DNA from: Fibrobacterota bacterium
Lineage (GTDB): Bacteria > Fibrobacterota > Chitinivibrionia > Chitinivibrionales > JANQEN01
NCBI GenBank assembly: GCA_030619215.1
Contig: JAUXBV010000304.1
Location: 1 to 5,227 of the forward strand
Direction of reading: 5' to 3'
DNA: 5,227 nt
A program made the translations under genes and the position numbers. The notes beneath the pieces are model-generated. The model saw only the letters and a program-made list of their open reading frames with translations, had not been told where the DNA came from and did not search any database. This document shows positions 4,723-5,227 of the stretch, piece by piece. Position 1 is the stretch's first letter; each line of letters starts with the position of its first letter.

Positions 4723-5227
4723 ACTTATACTGGGAGAGAGTGGGAACCGGAAGTAGGATTATATTATTTTAGGAATAGGTTTTATGATCCTGGGATTGGG
4801 AGATTTATCTCTGAGGATCCAATTGGGTCTAGAGGTGGATTGAATCTCTACAAATATGCCAGAAATGCACCAACATTTTTTAAAGATCCTCTGGGTTTAT
4901 ATGAATGTACTTATAATATTGCTAATCACGAAATGACGTGTAATTCAAGTTGTGGAAATGCAGATTTCAATAGTAATGAATTTGTTTCAGGTAATAATGA
5001 AAATCCAAATTGTCCTAATTGTCAGAATAATCCAGCACATACAAATGTGCAAGATCATGGTCCAATCCCTGTTGGGGGATACACAATAGAAGAACCATTA
5101 TTAGGTTCAACTAGGAGGAATCTAACGCGAGATCCGGCAAATAATATGTATGGTAGATTCGGTTTTCAAATACACGGATGTACTAATCCCGCTACCTGTT
5201 CTGCTGGAAGTATAGCTGCAACCACAA
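4723..5227 (+). CDS. 5'-truncated RHS core plus Tlde1/DUF2778-like toxin tip (partial)
   Basis: The frame reads TYTGREWEPEVGLYYFRNRF, then YDPGIGRFISEDPIG, NLYKYARNAP and DPLGL: the end of the RHS repeat-associated core, where the shell protein is processed and the variable toxin tip begins. The tip contains GPIPVGGYTI and MYGRFGFQIHGC, which resemble the Tlde1/DUF2778 peptidoglycan-acting domain (L,D-transpeptidase-like fold). That family uses a His in IHG and a Cys in a following S-x-G-C-I. Here the His codon is 5173-5175, but the expected Cys is Ser (AGT, 5209-5211), with Cys codons nearby at 5179 and 5197. Upstream of 4723 the frame holds VRHCVRP, not RHS, and meets a stop at 4699-4701 with no start codon, so alone it should not be translated. 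It runs off the window. It is much richer in A+T than the element genes. It may be a remnant, or an orphan tip usable only after recombination. Confidence 0.72.

Noticed and set aside
1..5227. CRISPR array, tRNA, rRNA or known riboswitch
   Set aside because: No regular repeat-spacer pattern, cloverleaf or recognisable RNA motif was found on either strand. The only tandem array is the three-unit 14-bp repeat, which has no unique spacers.

Overview
The window carries the replication and recombination core of a mobile genetic element, followed by the 3' part of an RHS (YD-repeat) gene that looks foreign to it. The chromosomal host cannot be named from this sequence. A mid-GC element, bacterial-type promoters and ribosome binding sites, a XerC/D-like recombinase and an RHS protein with a Tlde1/DUF2778-like tip suggest a Gram-negative-type bacterium. 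This primase family is, as I recall it, common in elements of Desulfobacterota and neighbouring phyla, but that is recall and not a search result.

Layout. (1) Positions 1-44, minus strand: probably the first codons of a divergent XRE-type HTH regulator, running off the left edge. (2) 45-234: an A+T-rich divergent control region with candidate promoters on both strands, small inverted repeats and a strong hairpin that reads as an intrinsic terminator on the minus strand. (3) 235-537: a small DUF5659-like protein. (4) 494-3391: a 965-residue primase-helicase (CHC2 zinc finger, Toprim, P-loop ATPase, C-terminal winged helix), overlapping the previous gene by 44 nt. (5) 3392-3521: a short spacer with a perfect TTTAG-CCG-CTAAA palindrome just before the next gene. 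(6) 3522-4532: a complete tyrosine recombinase with all six catalytic residues. (7) 4533-4722: noncoding, with three 14-bp tandem repeats, a TGCGTCAG motif repeated exactly 100 bp apart with an inverted partner between, a candidate outward-facing promoter, and another TTTAGCCGC copy. (8) 4723-5227: an RHS core and tip fragment without a start codon and much richer in A+T, truncated by the window end.

How it may work. The divergent regulator would control an early operon of the DUF5659 protein and the primase-helicase. The latter has the domain order of a self-sufficient replication initiator as found in phage satellites and integrative plasmid-like elements. The recombinase would integrate, excise or resolve the element, and the repeat cluster behind it is the best candidate for an attachment site or origin. 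The RHS fragment begins abruptly inside its conserved core, so the element boundary or an older rearrangement scar lies near 4700-4723. Whether the recombinase acts on the RHS locus is an open and interesting question.
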